From Cystobasidium ongulense (Eukaryota; Basidiomycota; Cystobasidiomycetes; Cystobasidiales; Cystobasidiaceae): DNA of 64,000 nucleotides. Positions 59,039 through 64,000 of this stretch are shown here, piece after piece (the stretch's first letter is position 1; each line of letters starts with the position of its first letter). Both the position numbers and the translations under genes were made by a program. The stretch spans positions 1,550,001 through 1,614,000 of the forward strand of contig BQUP01000004.1 in NCBI GenBank assembly GCA_022835595.1. The letters run 5' to 3'. Under the pieces are notes generated by a model. It had not been told where the DNA came from and searched no databases. It saw nothing but the letters and a program-made list of their open reading frames with translations.

Positions 59039-59906
59039 GATGAGAGTGGATTGGTTGGCTGACCAGCCCAATTACTGGATGCTTCTCTCGAGCAGTCTTC
59101 TCGCAGCCAGCCCGGGTGTGGAAATTGCTTTGGCCTGGGGACGGTCCAGGCAATCGAGGCCTGTTGATGTTTTTGCAGAGAATAGAGAGCAGCCAGCGAG
59201 AGGCAGGATGGACAGAGAGCTGGAAGCAGCCGGCGGGATGTGATGCGGATCAGAGCCAGACTAGGATGATTATCTCTTCATCTCGTATCTTTCTTTCTTT
59301 CCACTCGCTCGCAGACATATTTCTCCCTCGTCCCGCGCTGATCGGATGGATTGATCGGCCTGGACAGACGCCACAATCTTAAAGTGACACAGCTGGGCAA
59401 AGATAAGCAAGTGAGAGCTCGCAGGGGAAAGCCTGCATGTGTGTCATCTCCGAGCTGTGTTTCTGATGACAGTCTCCACTGCCAGCAATGCTGCGCGGGA
59501 CCCAGGCTTGCTGATATACATATTTCCACAGACTTTCCTGGTTGCACCTATTGCCTTATCAAATGTCTATAGCTTGTCCTTGCTCTGTGGGCACTTGCTC
59601 ATCATATCTGGACCTCTCAAAGCAAGCCGGTAGACCACCACGCAGACTGCAGCGAGCGTACAGCGATCACAAGCAGCCTATCTGTGGATATCGGTTCACA
59701 TGTCTATTCTCCTTATCGCCATGCCGGTATGCAATATATAGCGACACCAACCAGATATTCACATTCCTCGAGGCTGAAAGTCGAGGCTGAGATGTAGAAA
59801 GAGCCCTGGGTGCTTGATTGACGGCGGTAGCATTGCTTGTCCATGTGGCGAAATTGCTTGGCTTGCGGTACCATAAGATCGACAGCCGAATTTGTATCAC
59901 TTTCCA
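59039..59906 (-). promoter_or_regulatory. Promoter of the ammonium transporter with GATA-type sites
   Basis: About 870 nt upstream of the transporter. GATAAG occurs at 59402-59407 (+ strand) and at 59555-59560 and 59712-59717 (as CTTATC). A GATAA core also lies at 59270-59274 on the minus strand. Fungal nitrogen regulators (AreA/Nit2/Gln3 type) bind paired GATA sites in front of transporter genes. The region also holds the 3' UTR of the arrestin gene, so the more distal sites may not act on the transporter. Confidence 0.5.
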
Positions 59907-61638
59907 TTACAGAGAAAAGCGCATGTGCGGAAATGGACTTGGTGCTCGGCTTTGAGGACGACTCGACGGTCTACTCGCTGGTCGCGAAGTACTTCTACTG
60001 TCTGCCCTACTATCTGATCGGCTAGCACCAGGGCTTGGATAAGGAGATCTTCCTCTCGCACGAAGTGCATCTTCCAAACTTGCAGCGTACTCTTCTTCGC
60101 TCTTGAACCCCGCGGCTCTCAAATTGGTATTGCCCTCTCCGTGTCGTCTTGATGTTCCGAAATGAGCTGCTCCACCCATAAGAGCTGTATCTGCGCCATA
60201 GATTTTCTCCATTACTTCAGGGGTCTCTTCTGTTGAAATTGTACACAAGCACTTTGACAGATATCTAGCTCTTCCAGCTTTGTGCTGCGGTCTTGATCCA
60301 CCCTGTTCTACAGCGGCAGACGGTTCCGTCTTACTCAACTCGTCATAGCTAGGCAACTGTAGATTTGATACCAGACAATCACAGGAAGAGATCTTGCAAG
60401 CATGTGTGATCTTCATTTCCTTTGTTTCCAGGCCGCCTCCAAAGGAAGGAACCTCGACATGGTCCTTCGGGATCGGCGTAAATCGTATAAGTATTTGCAA
60501 TTCGTGAGAAACTCGAAGACCGGTTTCAGCATATTCGTTCGTTGTAGGTCGTATCGTATCATCATCCGCGAGTCGCATCTGAGCGCGTATGTTAAACTCT
60601 TGATCTTCCTCATACACTTTCCCACAGTCATCAGGGTTCATACTCCACAGGATGACGCGCTTTGGACGAGTTTGTTCCGTTTTATCTGGATGCGAAAGAT
60701 CTACTAGGAATATTGACTGCTTGAGGATTACACTGACGTCGTCTATGCGCACTCTTTGTGCTACGCCAGGTAGAGTAAACGTGAATCGTAGAAAGCCAGC
60801 AACGAGGAAGAATTTGGAGAATAGGTTTGACTTCAATGGACCGAGGACTTCGTGATGGGTCTCGGTTTCAGCATAGAAGCCCGATGCGGCCTGTCCGGGC
60901 TCGTTGGAATTGTTGACTGCACACCACACATGAGGACGGTCAGCTATGATTACAAGTCTGAAGACCTTCCCATTTCTGCTAACTCACCTATACCGATTTC
61001 GCCAGATTCTGCCACGAGATCTGCGCCGAAGCGGCCTACTCCATATGCAGTTGCTTTGACTCTATGGTAGCAACGGCCGAAGTCGCAGCGTTCGTAGGGC
61101 TGTTGCATCGGGGACAAGTCAACTACGAATTGGATTCACGCAATTGAAAAAACAACGACATACAGCGGTATTTGAAGGAATAATGAACGACCATGCGAAC
61201 TCGTGCTCTCCAGCTTCAAGTTCGCCATATTCCTCGAATATATTTAGCGTGAGGACCCGTCGTATAGTGTCATACTTGATGAACTGCTTCAAGAGGTACA
61301 TATTCTGTCTTCCAAGCTGTTCACATATCCACAATAAAGCACCCAAGCGAGGGTTAAAAGGAAGTCAGAGATGAGCACGTGCGAAGCAAAACGCACGCGG
61401 GAGGATCGGCCTACCAATTCTACATCAAGCTTTTTCACTTTCCTCGCCGATGGCAGACGCAGGATGACCGTGCCCTCTGTGTAATGCACATTAGTAAACT
61501 TACCCTGTATGAGTCAATCTGTATCTCACCTATGACCGTGTCCTCAGTTGGCTTGCCCGGTGCAGAAGGGTAGACGAACCATAGGTCTGTCGGGTATCGA
61601 ATCTTGAGGTCGACATTCTGGAAGAGCTTGGTAGCCAT
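59907..61638 (-). CDS. Arrestin-related adaptor protein
   Basis: Five exons: 61530-61638, 61397-61476, 61164-61316, 60988-61099 and 59907-60916; 487 aa. Arrestin-related adaptors (ART/Aly in yeast) bring the ubiquitin ligase Rsp5 to membrane transporters and trigger their removal. The N-terminal arrestin fold shows EGTVILRLPSARKVKKLDV and HEFAWSFIIPSNT; the C-terminal arrestin fold lies in the last exon, with FTFTLPGVAQRVRIDDVSV. A QLPSYDEL motif in the C-terminal part is a PxY-like site that could bind WW domains. The C-terminus is an Arg-Ser-Pro repeat tail. The first intron (61477-61529) contains another GTAAGT donor-like site that must be ignored to keep the frame. It lies next to the ammonium transporter, on the same strand. 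Confidence 0.85.
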
Positions 61639-62002
61639 TGCGGCGGATCAGCGTGACGGATCAGCGAGTATGTGTCTCTGAAAGCTGGTATATCATCGGT
61701 TGCCGCTGTGTCGGCGAAAGGAAAGCTCAAAGACTTCCCGGTAAATTGCTGCAACGAGGATGATCGAAAGCTTGAAGAACAATTAAGAAGTGTGCAGTCA
61801 AGATTTCAGACGTGAGCGAAGAAGCAGATGGCGTGTGTAGAGAGAATATGTTGTACTGTCTATCTCATAAGCTGCCTTGATGCCTGTCTTTTCGCTTTTC
61901 TAGCTGGCGGTCTTTTGCGAAGCGCCGCCGGCAGAAGCATGACCGGCGAATGCTTTCTCGTTCCAGCCAACTTGTGCTTGTTGCACTCACTCGGCTCTCA
62001 AA
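61639..62002. other. Divergent intergenic region, arrestin / Dap1-like
   Basis: About 360 nt between two start codons, so it must hold both promoters. No specific site identified. Confidence 0.5.
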
Positions 62003-62719
62003 ATGGTGGTGGTGGACCTGGATAGCTTCTCGAGCGAAGTGAAGAACCCACTCAACATCGCTCTGCTCGTCATCTTCCTCTATCTCCTCACGCCAGTCGT
62101 ACAAGCAATGCTGCCAGCAGATCCGAACAAGCCTATTCCCACTTCGCACCTCGAAGGATACTCATGGATGCCATCCAAGCACGCAGATACTGTACTGTGG
62201 AAGGAATACACCCCCCGCTCGTTAAGACCCTTCGATGGAACCAATCCTGATCACTCAGTACCCATCCTTTTCGCAATTCAAGGCAAAGTGTATGATGTCT
62301 CGAGCGGACGCAGCTTTTACGGGCCGGGAGGCCCATACGGTGAGCTTGAATGCTTCAGTAACCTTACATCTACCTCTGGCTGACCTGCCCGCCTTGCAGG
62401 TAACTTTGGCGGGCGTGATGCTAGCCGAGGTCTAGCGAAGCAGTCATTTGACGAGGTAAGCTGACAGCGCACGGGTGGCTTTTATTGACAAGACCAAGAC
62501 TGAGCCTTGGGACTCTCCAGGACATGCTTGTACCTATTGATGGACCTATCGATGACCTAGCGGACCTATCGTCATCCGAATGGGACAACCTTCGAGAGTG
62601 GTGAGTGGGTCGTTACACGCCACTGGCCTATTGCGCCTAACGCACGATTGCTGCACCCCAGGGAAGTACACTTTCGCACAAAGTACTTTCAATGCGGAGA
62701 CTTCGTACCAAATTACTAG
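62003..62719 (+). CDS. DAP1: Dap1/PGRMC-like haem-binding membrane protein (cytochrome b5-like fold)
   Basis: Four exons: 62003-62339, 62400-62455, 62521-62600 and 62662-62719; 176 aa. The family (MAPR) binds haem through Tyr and supports P450 enzymes of sterol synthesis. An N-terminal hydrophobic segment (about residues 18-36) is the ER anchor. The haem domain has [46 protein letters not shown] with Tyr residues in the haem position, and the usual SEWDNLREWEVHFRTKY near the end. It lacks the long linker of animal PGRMC. A P450 gene is present elsewhere in the window, but there is no sign of a specific link. Confidence 0.9.
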
Positions 62720-63006
62720 TGGGAGTACTCAGTGAACTTCAAACAAATCGGTAAAAGTGGGAACAGGAAAGAAGAGCAGGGAATTGCCGGGTTGAGTTAA
62801 AACGCAAGCAGTCTATTTGCCTAGTTCCGATCGAGTGTAGCAACAATATTTGAATATGCGAAGAAAAGTAAAATGATAGAGGCTCAAGTAGCTTCGTCTA
62901 ATCTTCGTCTAAGCCTGGCCCGTTGATGGAAAAATTGATCGAAAACACTATATAGCCCAGTTTAAAGGACCTCGTGAACAGGGATTATCACATAGGATGA
63001 TTTGGC

Positions 63007-64000
63007 TTATTCCTCCCACGTCGATGGCCAAGCGCACTGCAAACGCGGGATGAGCGCTGCCAGCTAAGGTTTCGGTGGTTTGTATATGTCAGCTACAGCA
63101 AGCACTTTTTAAACGTACAAAGAGTTGACTTACCTCGCGTCCATCGATTCCTTCTTCTTCTTTTACACGGTGCACGAACAACTCCCATTCGTCTAAACAA
63201 TCTTCATATTCCCGCAGTCCGCGTATCGCGTAAGGGTGCAGTCTCTGCTCGTACGGGTCTGGACTAGGCGCCCTAACAGAGATGGGAGCGGATCCTGCAT
63301 TATTACTTGAGTTTGTGCAGGTTGCGGGTCCTTTGTATTGCTCAGGTATTTTCGGTACTGGTTCCGAAGGGCTCTCTTTCAGCAGGTCCAAAGCTTGGGG
63401 CGGTAGGATGGATGCACGCTTGCTGAAGCGTTTAGACACTCGAGGTGACGGCCCAGTCCTCTCAGATGCAACACTTACAGGTCTTGAACGATTGCGAGCT
63501 GAGGATATTGACTTGTGTCGTCTAAGTCCAGCCGGAGTTAGTCGGTCTCCAGATCGCTCTGCATTTTGGTCTTCGATGTCGAGAGTGTCGAAGTTCAATG
63601 CGCCATCTAGTAGAGCACTGAATGCCATTGGAGAGAGGTTCAGTGCACCGGATTTGCTACTTGCTGCAGGTGAAACAGATCCAGGTAGCATGGGCGACCG
63701 AGGCAGATCGAAAGAGTCGCTTCTAGGAGTCTCGACATCTAAGTCGAAGCTATACAAAGACGACCTCCGGGAACGAGGCGAGGTGGCCGATGCAGTAAAC
63801 CTGCCGTTGACTGTAGCTGCCTGGTTGGCGGCTCCTCGGCGTAAGGATTTACGACTCGACTGCTTGCGAAGACGAGGCGCAGGTACTTCAATTGTAAGAA
63901 GGTCCGATCTAGCGCCCTTGGTCTGCCTAGAGGCAGGCTGATCTCTGATATCCGTATCAGAAAGTGCTTGAAGAGTGCCGTCGACCGCCTTAGATCCCTT
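63007..64000 (-). CDS. Ser/Arg-rich protein, 5' end beyond window
   Basis: Two coding exons visible: from the window edge down to 63134, then 63007-63063, joined in phase 0 through a 71-nt intron; the stop is at 63007. The last exon reads LAALIPRLQCAWPSTWEE. The visible protein (about 310 residues) is rich in Ser, Arg and Pro, with several phosphorylatable SP sites, and ends in a short acidic helical part (LREYEDCLDEWELFVHRVKEEE). No family recognised. The window edge cuts its N-terminal part, and the open frame extends to the last base. Confidence 0.7.

Noticed and set aside
61477-61529. Short introns of 25-29 nt in the arrestin gene
   Set aside because: A single 53-nt intron with a branch-like ACTAAT explains the junction and rebuilds the arrestin strand EGTVILRLP.
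63282-63941. Plus-strand open frame of 219 codons
   Set aside because: Antisense shadow of the Ser/Arg-rich minus-strand gene, whose frame is open to the window edge and has a proper splice to its last exon.
1-64000. tRNA, rRNA, transposon, LTR or virus-derived sequence
   Set aside because: Intergenic regions were read on both strands; no cloverleaf boxes, terminal repeats, reverse transcriptase, transposase or capsid-like segments were seen. A tRNAscan or repeat search would be more sensitive.

Overview
The window is nuclear DNA of a filamentous or yeast-like fungus, most likely a basidiomycete. Nearly every gene is split by many short GT-AG introns (about 47-150 nt), genes are tightly packed on both strands, and the gene set is typically fungal: CHD1, MED12, GCN5, Grg1/CCG-1 proteins, an HSP12-like protein, a CsbD/Hmp1-like protein, a Mep-type ammonium transporter and an arrestin-related adaptor. 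The lineage below that level is a guess. I see no transposon, LTR element, CRISPR array, rRNA or tRNA gene.

Layout. 0-8.6 kb: a partial His-rich protein (-), a nine-exon cytochrome P450 (+), a thirteen-exon mitochondrial formate dehydrogenase (+) and the release-factor glutamine methyltransferase MTQ1 (-). 8.8-27.4 kb is a housekeeping and chromatin block: splicing factor CWC24 (-), carbamoyl-phosphate synthase small subunit (+), CHD1 remodeller (+), Mediator subunit 12 (-), a mitochondrial membrane protein (+) and the rRNA-processing protein EFG1 (+). 27.8-35.5 kb: an HSP12-like repeat protein (+), an eIF5-mimic/BZW protein (-), a CsbD-like protein (-) and a G-protein alpha subunit (+). 35.8-42.3 kb: D-lactate dehydrogenase (-), GCN5 acetyltransferase (-) and a seven-span membrane protein (+). 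42.5-47.3 kb: a divergent pair for hydroxyquinol catabolism (ring-cleavage dioxygenase and maleylacetate reductase), then a HAD phosphatase. 48.0-53.6 kb: two divergent Grg1/CCG-1 paralogues, a small acidic protein, mitoribosomal MRP10 and a 434-residue membrane protein of unknown function. 54-64 kb: a bZIP regulator of the Cys3/MetR type, the ammonium transporter, an arrestin-related adaptor, a Dap1-like haem protein and a partial Ser-rich protein.

How the genes may work together. The strongest functional link is the dioxygenase/reductase pair, which shares a short bidirectional promoter and would carry hydroxyquinol to 3-oxoadipate. A second theme is nutrient sensing and transport: Mep with GATA-type sites upstream, an arrestin that could tag transporters, a bZIP, a G-alpha and a 7TM protein. 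A third is a scatter of small hydrophilic stress proteins. Exon models were built by hand from splice motifs, reading phase and family conservation. Every multi-exon model was checked so that the summed coding length is a multiple of three. No transcript evidence was available.
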